Of a DNA stretch of 7,082 nt, positions 1-6,453 are shown piece after piece. Both the position numbers and the translations under genes were made by a program. Source of the DNA: Nitrospirales bacterium (GTDB lineage: Bacteria > Nitrospirota > Nitrospiria > Nitrospirales > UBA8639); NCBI GenBank assembly GCA_029261305.1, contig JAJDBO010000281.1, forward strand, positions 1-7,082, in the 5' to 3' direction. Every line of letters begins with the position of its first letter. The stretch's first letter is position 1. The notes under the pieces were generated by a model that worked only from the letters and a program-made list of their open reading frames with translations, searched no databases and had not been told where the DNA came from.

Positions 1-726
1 GATCAATTGATCCAATCGATCACTCACACTCTGGACCAACAGTCGGTGAAGGCCATGGTCATCAGCCATGTGTCTCACGTGGATGGCAGAATTTTTCCGA
101 TTCATGCGATTTCCACCATAGCCAAGGAACGTGGCGTCGCATTCATCGTCGATGGTGCACAGGCCGTGGGACATATCCCGGTTGATCTCGACCAGTTGGA
201 TTGCGACGTCTATTTCTTTACCGGCCACAAATGGTGTGCGGGACCACTAGGCACAGGAGCGATGATCGTGAGTGATCGCTTTTTACAATCCCATTCGACG
301 TGTGCCGTTCAAAAGAAGGAAGGGGAACCACTGCTGGCGACCCAATTTGAAATTGGGACGCACAACATCGGACTTATTTCGGGATTGGCGAAGGCGTGCG
401 ATATGATATTTAATGACGGACTGGACATTGAAATTCTTCTGGCATTTCGCCAACAAGCCAAAGAAACCTTAGGCCAAAAACCCGGGGTAAACATAGTAGG
501 ATGGGATGGGCCTCATGCTCCAGGCATCTTCACAATTCAAGGTAAGCAAAATATTGATCATCACGGATTCACACAACGACTCGCTGCAGAATTCGAGATT
601 ATCGTCAAACCATTTGTGGATTACCCACAGGCGATCATGCCAGCGATCAGGCTGTCCTGGGCGACGACTATGAATGAACAGGATTTCCGAGTAGGTGTGG
701 AGAAAATTTCCGAAGGGTTTATTTGA
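1..726 (+). CDS. Class V aminotransferase-fold PLP enzyme, 5'-truncated
   Basis: The reading frame is open to the left window edge. The TTG at 7 has no ribosome site and lies inside the protein, so the N-terminal third is missing; about 241 of a usual 380-400 residues are present. Numbering from that TTG, the PLP-binding hallmarks of fold-type I class V enzymes are clear: D49 and Q52 in VDGAQ (pyridine-ring contacts), H74-K75 in TGHKW (K75 forms the Schiff base), a FEIGTHN segment at 114-120, and a late substrate-carboxylate arginine, R215, in IRLSW. The segment where cysteine desulfurases carry their active-site cysteine (about 200-212) has none. This argues against an IscS/SufS desulfurase and for an isopenicillin-N-epimerase-like or EgtE-like lyase or aminotransferase. 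The substrate cannot be assigned. It converges on the channel gene with 41 bases between the stops. Fold assignment is firm; reaction unknown. Confidence 0.85.
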   Translation, partial: DQLIQSITHTLDQQSVKAMVISHVSHVDGRIFPIHAISTIAKERGVAFIVDGAQAVGHIPVDLDQLDCDVYFFTGHKWCAGPLGTGAMIVSDRFLQSHSTCAVQKKEGEPLLATQFEIGTHNIGLISGLAKACDMIFNDGLDIEILLAFRQQAKETLGQKPGVNIVGWDGPHAPGIFTIQGKQNIDHHGFTQRLAAEFEIIVKPFVDYPQAIMPAIRLSWATTMNEQDFRVGVEKISEGFI

Positions 727-767
727 GGACGTGTATTGTTACGCCATCCATCATTCTTCTTTCATCC

Positions 768-1589
768 TTACTGCGCTTCGTGAGGATGCTCACTGAGCCG
801 CTCTAATCGCTCCTCCAATCTTTGCAAGGCCTTTTGGGTGGAACGAAGATCTTGCAATATTTCCTTCCGGGAAACCGGAGGTTCCAACTCACGTAATCGT
901 TCAGCCTTGGCCTCGTCCAAATTATTAATCACAACCGCGATAAACAAATTGATCACGACGAAGGTGCCCAGTATCACGAAACTCACAAAATAGATCCACG
1001 CGAGATGATGGAATTCCATGGCCTTGTACATGATGTCCGTCCAATCTTCCAGCGTGACTACGCGGAAGAGTGAAAGTAAGGAGATCCCCAACGATCGCCA
1101 ATGAGTCGGATCATGTTCATGAAATAGCTGGTAGCCAGTGATGGCATAGATATAAAAGATCACTCCCATTAGGAGCATTACATGCCCCATGCTGGGAATG
1201 GAACGAACCAATGTGGCCACAATTAGTCGAAGTTCTGGAATCGTGGAAATGAGCCGAACGACACGCAGCAAACGAGCCAACCTGGCGATCATGGCAAACT
1301 CCCCGGTCGCGGGAATGAGGGAAAAGACAATTACTGAAAAGTCAAAGAGGTTCCACCCATCTTGGAAATAGCGTCCCACCCTCGGTGCTAGGGCGGTCAT
1401 TTTTAAGAGGGCTTCAATGATAAATACGCCAAGCACGAAATGATTGCCGAGGTGAAGCCAGTCTCCATAGGCCTGAACCATTGCGGGTGATGTTTCTATT
1501 CCCAACAACACACCATTGCCGAGGATGAGCGCAATGATGAAATATTCAAAACCCGCCGTTTTTACGATTCGATCAGCGAACTGTTGCAC
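768..1589 (-). CDS. Voltage-gated cation channel, bacterial NaChBac/BacNav type
   Basis: A 273-residue single-domain channel subunit expected to form inner-membrane tetramers. Numbered from the GTG at 1589: S1 about 14-32, S2 about 46-64 with E59, S3 about 80-95 with the NLFDF aspartate D83, S4 about 100-115 with four arginines every third residue (R103, R106, R109, R112), S5 about 135-156, pore helix and filter 168-188, S6 about 198-223, then a charged C-terminal helix rich in Leu/Arg/Glu (about 225-268) like the coiled-coil tetramerisation tail of BacNavs. The filter reads TLEDWTD (179-185), against TLESW in classical sodium-selective members. I chose GTG 1589 because AAGGAA lies five bases upstream and the protein then starts just before S1. 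A longer TTG form from 1661 would add 24 polar, His/Cys-containing residues atypical of the family and has no ribosome site. The CBS-protein gene lies 113 bases upstream on the same strand. Confidence 0.92.
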   Translation of the reverse strand: MQQFADRIVKTAGFEYFIIALILGNGVLLGIETSPAMVQAYGDWLHLGNHFVLGVFIIEALLKMTALAPRVGRYFQDGWNLFDFSVIVFSLIPATGEFAMIARLARLLRVVRLISTIPELRLIVATLVRSIPSMGHVMLLMGVIFYIYAITGYQLFHEHDPTHWRSLGISLLSLFRVVTLEDWTDIMYKAMEFHHLAWIYFVSFVILGTFVVINLFIAVVINNLDEAKAERLRELEPPVSRKEILQDLRSTQKALQRLEERLERLSEHPHEAQ

Positions 1590-1594
1590 AGGGA

Positions 1595-1600
1595 TTCCTT
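1595..1600 (-). promoter_or_regulatory. Ribosome binding site deciding the channel start
   Basis: On the minus strand AAGGAA is followed after five bases by GTG at 1589-1587. The alternative in-frame TTG at 1661 has only pyrimidine/GC-mixed sequence before it. A nearby ATG at 1609 is out of frame. This supports the shorter channel protein. Confidence 0.65.
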
Positions 1601-1702
1601 TATTTTCATGATGGAGACAACTCGATCCTTTCGGATGACCACACAATGCCAAATGGGCCAACCGGCTATCGGTCGCATACTGGATGATGATTGGTGCTGA
1701 GC

Positions 1703-2122
1703 TTAGCTGCCAGATTGGAGATAAGCGCGGAGGATATCCCGGCGAGAGGCAATCCCTATCAATTTTCCATTTCCATCGACAACCGGTACCCGGATGAGAT
1801 GATTATTTTGCAAAATATCGATGAGCGCTGGCACATCCATGCTTTGAATGGCTGAGATAGGACTCGGGGTCATAATGTCCCCAGCCAAGACCTCATTCAA
1901 CTTTTTGCCCTTTCGTAGGGCTTTTAATAAGTCAAACTCTGACACAATGCCAACAAGTTTTTTGGTGCTGTCGATAATCGGCACTGACCCGAACCCTTCC
2001 ATCATATAATTGGCAAGTAATTCTGCCTTTGAGTCTTTATCCGCAGACTGAACTTGTTTTTCCATGAGTTGGCCGACGGTCATTTGTCCAAACTTCGTTT
2101 CTCGAATATTCGCTCCTGGCAT
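1703..2122 (-). CDS. Two-CBS-domain (Bateman module) protein
   Basis: A 139-residue protein made almost entirely of one CBS pair. CBS1 spans about residues 15-70 (VGQLMEKQV to SEFDLLKAL) and CBS2 about 80-136 (AGDIMTPSPI to SRRDILRAY). Each ends with the family's nucleotide-contact pattern, GIVSEFD at 58-64 and GIASRRD at 123-129. Bateman modules of this kind usually bind adenosine nucleotides such as AMP, ATP or S-adenosylmethionine and act as energy or ligand sensors; the ligand here is unknown. There is no signal peptide or membrane segment, so it is cytosolic. The ATG at 2122 is well supported by AAGGAG six bases upstream. The voltage-gated channel gene follows on the same strand, so the two may be co-transcribed, and a regulatory link to ion flux is conceivable but not shown. 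Confidence 0.93.
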   Translation of the reverse strand: MPGANIRETKFGQMTVGQLMEKQVQSADKDSKAELLANYMMEGFGSVPIIDSTKKLVGIVSEFDLLKALRKGKKLNEVLAGDIMTPSPISAIQSMDVPALIDILQNNHLIRVPVVDGNGKLIGIASRRDILRAYLQSGS

Positions 2123-2160
2123 ACGACTCTCCTTTACAGGGACACTGGTTGAATAATTTC

Positions 2161-2176
2161 GTTTTTTGATAAAAAC
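2161..2176. repeat. Small AT-rich inverted repeat upstream of CBS gene
   Basis: GTTTTT and AAAAAC form a perfect six-base inverted repeat around a four-base centre, about 40 bases before the CBS-protein start. It could be an operator half-site pair or simply AT-rich upstream DNA. No convincing sigma-70 promoter hexamer pair was found in this 162-base gap. Confidence 0.25.
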
Positions 2177-2243
2177 ATTTTGGCAAAACCCGTGAACAAC
2201 TAAAAATAAACCATATCACGAAAAACGCTTTGATTCCACAGCA

Positions 2244-2282
2244 TCTAGAAGAAGTTCGCCTCTAGACGCAGCTCGCAAGAGC
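2244..2282. repeat. Two short inverted repeats just past the formimidoyltransferase stop
   Basis: Two copies of TCTAGA (2244-2249 and 2261-2266) flank an 11-base spacer, and GCTC/GAGC (2271-2274 and 2279-2282) can form a four-base stem with loop GCAA (plus-strand sense). They lie within 41 bases downstream of the stop codon of the minus-strand formimidoyltransferase gene and may form weak mRNA 3' structure. There is no adjacent T-run on the minus strand; the nearest, TTTTT, is about 17 bases further on. A factor-independent terminator is therefore not established. Confidence 0.25.
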
Positions 2283-2284
2283 AT

Positions 2285-3199
2285 TTAATCCAACTGAAAT
2301 CGTCTCAAACGAGATTCAAGAATATGTTCAGAAGCCAGTGAATCCCATTTCAGATCATGTGAAGACGCTTGGGCAACAGCTTCTTGAGGAATTAAGCCCA
2401 CAAGTTCACTGCTTACGATCGACACGCCACGTTGTTCCGCTTCAGCTTTCACGGCTTCAAATACCACATGTAGTGGGGTCTCTCGAAAATTCGTGAGATT
2501 CATCGACACCTGAGCAAGCCCTTTTGTCTTGAGTTCCATGCCCAAGGCCTTTACCGACGGCAACCCTCCGCCTGAGGTCCGGATGGTTTTCGCAATGGCT
2601 TGCGCAATAGACACGTCAGATGTGTCCAGGAGGATATTATAAGCAATCAATGGATGCCGCGCGCCAATCACAATAACCCCAGCGGTTGGGTGAGGATTCG
2701 CCGGACCAAAGTCAGGCTTCCAATCAGGATCGGCTTCCATTCGTGACCCAAGGCTCGTTAAGCCTCCCCGACGAATATCCTCAAGCCGTTTGCGATAAGA
2801 TTGGTCACTCGCTTCTTCATAAAGGAACACGGGAATTCCAAGTTCATCGCCTACCCGCTTCCCCACCCTTTTAGCCAAATCAATACACTGACTCATCGTT
2901 GCGCCGTCTAAGGGAATAAATGGAAGAACATCCGTAGCGCCGATTCGCGGGTGCTGCCCCTTATGTTGATTTAAATCGATCAATTTAGCTGCCGCTTTCA
3001 CAAGCTCAAAGGCTGCCTTGGCCACAGCATCTTGAAGCCCAGCAAAGGTGAAGACACACCGATGATGGTCAACATCAACATGTTGATCTAATAGACTTGC
3101 GTCTTCGACTATTGTGACCGCGTCAGCAAGCACCTGAATCGTCCCAAGATTGCTCCCTTCGCTACAATTCGCCACACATTCGATAATGGGTACTGCCAT
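2285..3199 (-). CDS. ftcD: Glutamate formimidoyltransferase (EC 2.1.2.5), stand-alone
   Basis: A 304-residue protein, the usual length for a single formiminotransferase domain without the fused cyclodeaminase domain of animal FTCD. It transfers the formimino group between N-formimino-L-glutamate and tetrahydrofolate in the cytosol, as in histidine degradation. Family signatures in order: the N-terminal IIECVANCSEGSN (5-17), DVDHHRCVFTFAG (42-54), the catalytic-histidine segment QHPRIGATDVLPFIPL (82-97, with H83), and the C-terminal-subdomain segments PHPTAGVIVIGARHPLIAYN and SMNLTNF. ATG 3199 matches the family start; AAGG lies about ten bases upstream, a rather distant ribosome site. No histidine-degradation (hut) genes or cyclodeaminase gene are in the window, so whether it serves histidine catabolism or another one-carbon route cannot be told. 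It is divergent from dsrE2, and its probable promoter overlaps that gene's promoter. Confidence 0.95.
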   Translation of the reverse strand: MAVPIIECVANCSEGSNLGTIQVLADAVTIVEDASLLDQHVDVDHHRCVFTFAGLQDAVAKAAFELVKAAAKLIDLNQHKGQHPRIGATDVLPFIPLDGATMSQCIDLAKRVGKRVGDELGIPVFLYEEASDQSYRKRLEDIRRGGLTSLGSRMEADPDWKPDFGPANPHPTAGVIVIGARHPLIAYNILLDTSDVSIAQAIAKTIRTSGGGLPSVKALGMELKTKGLAQVSMNLTNFRETPLHVVFEAVKAEAEQRGVSIVSSELVGLIPQEAVAQASSHDLKWDSLASEHILESRLRRFQLD

Positions 3200-3266
3200 C
3201 GTAGAAAAACCTTTTTCAAAATGTGGGACCCGGTTACCAAAGAGTTCCTACCCCTTACCCTCTGTC

Positions 3267-3296
3267 TTGACAACCCGAAAGAGGCCCTATTATAGT
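3267..3296 (+). promoter_or_regulatory. Sigma-70 promoter for dsrE2-tusA
   Basis: A perfect -35 hexamer TTGACA (3267-3272) is followed after an 18-base spacer by TATAGT (3291-3296), five of six matches to the -10 consensus. Transcription should start near 3303, giving a leader of about 118 bases before the dsrE2 ATG. A five-base inverted repeat (AGTTA, seven bases, TAACT; 3294-3310) overlaps the -10 end and the start site and could be an operator. This is the best housekeeping promoter in the window. Confidence 0.75.
3289..3294 (-). promoter_or_regulatory. Possible minus-strand -10 element for formimidoyltransferase
   Basis: Read on the minus strand this is an exact TATAAT. It overlaps the plus-strand -10 element in the opposite sense, about 90 bases before the formimidoyltransferase start codon. 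No recognisable -35 hexamer lies 16-18 bases upstream (that stretch is A/G-rich), nor is there a TG extended -10. It is a candidate only. Confidence 0.35.
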
Positions 3297-3420
3297 TAAA
3301 AATACTAACTTTTCTTTCTTCTTTCCCACAAATTCAGCAGGTGTTCTTTAGTAAACCGTTTCACAGTGGGGCAGACGAAAAGACAACCACTCATTCCGAT
3401 AGAATCCAACAGGTGAACCC

Positions 3421-3951
3421 ATGAGTACAACCCAAGTCGAACCTGCCTCAACCCTAGCTCAACTTCAAGAATCCAAACCTGACAAGGTGACGATCGTGCT
3501 GCTGAGTGGAGAGATGGATAAAGCCATGGCCGCCTTTATTATTGCCACCGGCGCAGCAGCCATGGGAATGCAGGTCACCATGTTTTTTACCTTCTGGGGC
3601 TTGAACGTGATTCGCAAACCCGGCGCGTCCAGTTCAGCCAAGGATTTCTTACGCAAAGCCTTTGGCTTCCTCAATAAAGGCGGTGCTGCAGGCCTTCCAA
3701 TTTCCAGATTCAATTTTTGGGGAATGGGAGCCACGATGATGAAGAAAGTCATGCAGGATAATCGAATGCCAGGCGTGCCTGAACTCATCGAAACGGCTCA
3801 AGATCTTGATGTCAAAATGATAGCCTGCACCACGACCTTAGGCCTACTCGGAATTTCCAAAGATACGTTGATTGATGGCGTTGACGAGCTTGCGGGCGTA
3901 TCCACCTATTTGGCTGAAGCCAAAGATGGCTCAGTAAATTTGTTTATTTAA
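3421..3951 (+). CDS. dsrE2: DsrE2-family sulfur-relay protein
   Basis: A 176-residue protein matching the DsrE2 subgroup of the DsrE/F/H-like fold. Its signatures are VTIVLLSGEMDKAMAAFIIA (23-42), the hydrophobic stretch GAAAMGMQVTMFFTFWG (44-60), the LPISRFNFWGMGATMMKKVM region (92-111), and the C-terminal VKMIACTTTLGLLGI segment (131-145) with the only cysteine, C136, at the conserved sulfur-carrying position; it ends in NLFI. Family members carry persulfide sulfur and, in sulfur oxidisers, exchange it with TusA and a rhodanese. The hydrophobic stretch at 35-60 makes membrane association plausible. ATG 3421 has AGGTGA four bases upstream. tusA follows 78 bases downstream on the same strand. 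The rhodanese gene often found next to this pair is absent here. The protein alone does not prove sulfur oxidation; DsrE2-TusA pairs also occur in organisms without that metabolism. Confidence 0.93.
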   Translation: MSTTQVEPASTLAQLQESKPDKVTIVLLSGEMDKAMAAFIIATGAAAMGMQVTMFFTFWGLNVIRKPGASSSAKDFLRKAFGFLNKGGAAGLPISRFNFWGMGATMMKKVMQDNRMPGVPELIETAQDLDVKMIACTTTLGLLGISKDTLIDGVDELAGVSTYLAEAKDGSVNLFI

Positions 3952-3966
3952 AAAAAATCTAAAGCA

Positions 3967-3995
3967 TGCCCCTGAACCCTAAGGGTTAGGTGGCA
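3967..3995 (+). promoter_or_regulatory. Interrupted hairpin between dsrE2 and tusA
   Basis: The mRNA can fold into a 12-base-pair stem with a three-base loop. The inner stem AACCC/GGGTT closes on TAA (3980-3982), then come a one-base bulge (G3974), CCT/AGG, a second bulge (T3991), and TGCC/GGCA. It starts 15 bases after the dsrE2 stop. No T-run follows on the plus strand (ATTCTCTT only), so a full terminator is unlikely. An attenuating or mRNA-stabilising 3' structure that sets the DsrE2:TusA ratio is a reasonable inference. On the minus strand a T-run lies about nine bases past the stem, so it could also block antisense transcription. Confidence 0.55.
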
Positions 3996-4029
3996 ATTCT
4001 CTTGCGGGAAAAACATAGGAGCCAAATAG

Positions 4030-4275
4030 ATGATTGAATCCGACGTCAAACTAGATACCCTGGGCTACTTCTGTCCCATGCCCATCATTCTCACGTCCAA
4101 AAAGATCAAAGAACTCACACTCGGGCAAGTGCTTGAAGTCGCTTCGGATGATGAAGGAATAAAAAAAGACATGCCTGCTTGGTGCCAAACTACTGGACAT
4201 GAATGGGTAGGACTGGAGGAAGAAGAAGCAGATCCAAAACGGGTGTACAAAGCCTATGTGAAGAAAGCGAAGTAG
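4030..4275 (+). CDS. tusA: TusA-family sulfur carrier protein
   Basis: An 81-residue protein of normal TusA length. It starts LDTLGYFCPMP, with the sulfur-accepting C15 in the family's CPxP motif (residues 15-18). The usual second half follows: GQVLEVASDDEGIKKDMPAWCQTTGHEWVG (32-61), including C52 in the position where many homologues have a conserved cysteine. TusA proteins accept persulfide on the CPxP cysteine and pass it to tRNA thiolation, molybdenum cofactor, or sulfur-oxidation enzymes, depending on the genome. The ATG is supported by AGGAG eight bases upstream (4017-4021). Its position directly after dsrE2 suggests that the two proteins exchange sulfur with each other; which downstream pathway is served cannot be read from this window. 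Cytosolic, with a lysine-rich C-terminus. Confidence 0.95.
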   Translation: MIESDVKLDTLGYFCPMPIILTSKKIKELTLGQVLEVASDDEGIKKDMPAWCQTTGHEWVGLEEEEADPKRVYKAYVKKAK

Positions 4276-4443
4276 AGACTTCTTTATTTCTTTAAAGCAT
4301 CTCTCTTCCTTCCCTTCAAAAAATATTATACTCAACCCTCGACACAATCTCTAGCCACCATGCCAGCTTGCGTGCTAAATTGAGTTCCTAGCAAACCCAA
4401 GTACCACTCCAGGCTCGTTGAAAATCCTCCATAACCCAAACTG
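4276..4443. other. Convergent intergenic gap without a clear terminator
   Basis: These 168 bases separate the stops of tusA (plus) and the 669-residue protein (minus). The DNA is T/C-rich at the tusA side. It holds only short imperfect inverted repeats (for example GCTA and TAGC around 4375-4395) and no stem of six or more pairs followed by a T-run on either strand. No ORF with a ribosome site was found. Confidence 0.5.
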
Positions 4444-6453
4444 CTAATTAAAGCTAAAACTGTCTCGTGCCTGATTAAGAACATTGAGAAGATTAAGCCC
4501 GATGAATATGTATTGCCGGTCAGTGCCTAGGTTATGGCCATACCCCCCACTTAGCAATCCCTCCCAAAAAGATATATTTATCCCGATACCAATCTCAACG
4601 CTATCGGTTCCCTGATCCAAATTGGCTAAGTGCAGACCGACACCAGGATCAATCCAATTCCAAGTTTTCTCTCTAGTCGGTTGTTTGTTCAACGCGGGAT
4701 CTTTCCGAAAGAGGTAATGCCATTCGGCTCGAGCGGCCACATTGGGTTTCCAATCCCTTGCCATACTGCTACCAAAACCACGGGCGAAGATGAGATCCGC
4801 GCCAATTCGGCGATGCAGCCCCATCAGTGCTGCTTCCACTTTGTACGTCACCTGCTTTTCAGAGGTTTTCTGAGAATTATCGCCATCAGTTTGGTTATAC
4901 ATCCGAACTTTCACTGAAATTCGATCGCCAAGAGTCAAGCCGGCTTTCGTTAATTCCACTCGCGCAGGCACAAGATTATCAACACTCCGTGGAATCGCTT
5001 GAGGCTCTTTCAAAGTGTCAGACGCTTGGATACCCGGAAGACTCCCGCCTAATACTTCGAGAACCAAACGGACAGCGGCTTGGGTCTGCGGCATGCTTGC
5101 AGGAATCGTGGTGGCAAATTGATTGAGCAACGCTGTAGCCTGCTGCGACACAAACTGATTCAAGCTTCCTTGGGTTCCTGAAGGCAAATTTCCTAATACA
5201 GCTCCAAGTTTTTGTACCTCAACGGGCAATTTCTTTGCCGCGTTTTTCATGCCAGTCAGTCTCGTCTTATATTCCTTAATTTTTCCGAATAAGTTCGTTG
5301 GGCCAACAAGAACCAGCTCTAAATCGCCGCTTTTAAAAATTTCAATAATATCTTGAAGCTCTTGAGTTTCCCGAAGACCGTTCACAATATTTTGCATATT
5401 TTCGATCACCACAATTCCCTGACTAGCCGCACTCTTACGCGCTCCGGATTGGGCAGCATCACGAATCTGTTTCAAATTGAGAAGCAAGGAATCAATGGTT
5501 GTCCCCCACGCCTTGGGTTGTTCGTCTAACGCTTGTTTCAGAGGATTTAGCTGGTTTTTAAAATCCTGCAACACACCGCGGATCGTGGCTTTGGCCTCAG
5601 CACCTTGGCCTTGTATTTCTCTAATGGATTTGGCCGCAGCTTTGGCCATTTTTATTTCCGCACTCAATCGTTTTTGTTCTGCAGGGGTCATATTCAGCCC
5701 TTTTCGATCAATAGGCTGAAAATCTCCAGCTGGCAAATTATCATACCCATCAATATGCAGATACTTGGCTTCACCCACCCGAGGCTCATGAAGAGCTTGG
5801 ACTTCCACCATTCGGTTGAGACTTTTTTGAAAAACAGCCGTGTCACTTCGTAATTTTTTAATTTCCTCATTTAGCCACCGGGCCAAATTTTGGTACAACT
5901 TGCTTGGCTCCGGTGCTCCTCCATCAAAAGTCCCGAGAAGAATTTGATCCAACTCCTGTGTACTTAAATCTTCGAAACCATAAGACCTCAGACCATTGAC
6001 CGTTAACAAAGAATTAACTTTCAGATTAAATGTACGGACTTTTTCCCTATAGTCGGTCACCTGTTGGGAGTTTCTCAAATCAATAGTTAATCGAGATTCA
6101 TTAATGTGGTTTCTCTCTTTTTCCAATGACTTAACCGTAGAAAGTAATTCATTAACTCTCTTCCATTCCACATTTGAACTGACACCATCACTTGCTTCAA
6201 TGCGTTGGATCTCTTTTGCATCAAAGTTAAGAAGCAGGTCTGAATTCGCATCGACCTGAACAATACGATCTACTGGGACGGTAAATGGTCCATCATGCGC
6301 ATGTTCTGTCATTTCCATGGCAACGTCAGAATGTAACTTATCAGTTGAAGATCCTTGTCCCATCACTATTGCACCCGTGAAACACCCATAAAATATAACG
6401 ATAAGACCAATAAGATATCTGTAGGTTTTCAAGTGAGGTTTCATAATTTTCAC
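4444..6453 (-). CDS. Exported helical protein of unknown function with beta-rich C-terminus
   Basis: A 669-residue protein that I do not recognise. Residues 1-33 look like a signal peptide: basic start (KPHLKTYR), then the hydrophobic core YLIGLIVIFYGCFTGAIVMG. The cysteine at 24 lacks a proper lipobox. Residues about 95-150, 185-220, 255-345 and 360-420 are charged, heptad-like helical stretches. From about 497 the pattern turns to alternating beta strands (for example VEIGIGINISFW, 619-630, and RQYIFIGLNLL, 646-656), ending DSFSFN. This resembles a small outer-membrane or periplasmic beta domain carried on a long coiled region; topology is inference. The GTG at 6453 overlaps the upstream stop as GTGA and has AGGAG four bases before it. 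An ATG three codons later (6444) is 13 bases from the same site and is the alternative start. It is the second gene of the operon with the 102-residue protein. Confidence 0.85.
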   Translation of the reverse strand: MKIMKPHLKTYRYLIGLIVIFYGCFTGAIVMGQGSSTDKLHSDVAMEMTEHAHDGPFTVPVDRIVQVDANSDLLLNFDAKEIQRIEASDGVSSNVEWKRVNELLSTVKSLEKERNHINESRLTIDLRNSQQVTDYREKVRTFNLKVNSLLTVNGLRSYGFEDLSTQELDQILLGTFDGGAPEPSKLYQNLARWLNEEIKKLRSDTAVFQKSLNRMVEVQALHEPRVGEAKYLHIDGYDNLPAGDFQPIDRKGLNMTPAEQKRLSAEIKMAKAAAKSIREIQGQGAEAKATIRGVLQDFKNQLNPLKQALDEQPKAWGTTIDSLLLNLKQIRDAAQSGARKSAASQGIVVIENMQNIVNGLRETQELQDIIEIFKSGDLELVLVGPTNLFGKIKEYKTRLTGMKNAAKKLPVEVQKLGAVLGNLPSGTQGSLNQFVSQQATALLNQFATTIPASMPQTQAAVRLVLEVLGGSLPGIQASDTLKEPQAIPRSVDNLVPARVELTKAGLTLGDRISVKVRMYNQTDGDNSQKTSEKQVTYKVEAALMGLHRRIGADLIFARGFGSSMARDWKPNVAARAEWHYLFRKDPALNKQPTREKTWNWIDPGVGLHLANLDQGTDSVEIGIGINISFWEGLLSGGYGHNLGTDRQYIFIGLNLLNVLNQARDSFSFN

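Noticed and set aside
1..21. Three GATC sites in the first 21 bases, perhaps a clone junction or methylation cluster
   Set aside because: The run lies inside a coding frame and is short enough to be chance.
727..745. Possible terminator between the aminotransferase-fold gene and the channel gene
   Set aside because: Only five pairs with one bulge and an eight-base loop, and no T-run follows on either strand.
1590..1661. N-terminal extension of the channel from a TTG start
   Set aside because: No ribosome site before the TTG, and the added residues are unlike channel N-termini; the GTG at 1589 has a good site and family-like start.
2182..2197. Sigma-54-like site upstream of the CBS gene (CACG, four bases, TTGC on the minus strand)
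   Set aside because: The essential -24 GG is replaced by TT, so it is not a credible RpoN promoter.
4051..4347. Minus-strand frames of 61-98 codons opposite tusA
   Set aside because: They are shadows of a clearly conserved tusA and have no ribosome site or recognisable motif.
4630..5126. Plus-strand frames of up to 99 codons opposite the 669-residue gene
   Set aside because: Composition follows the opposite-strand gene, with no ribosome site and no family motif; the long minus-strand frame with a signal peptide explains the region.
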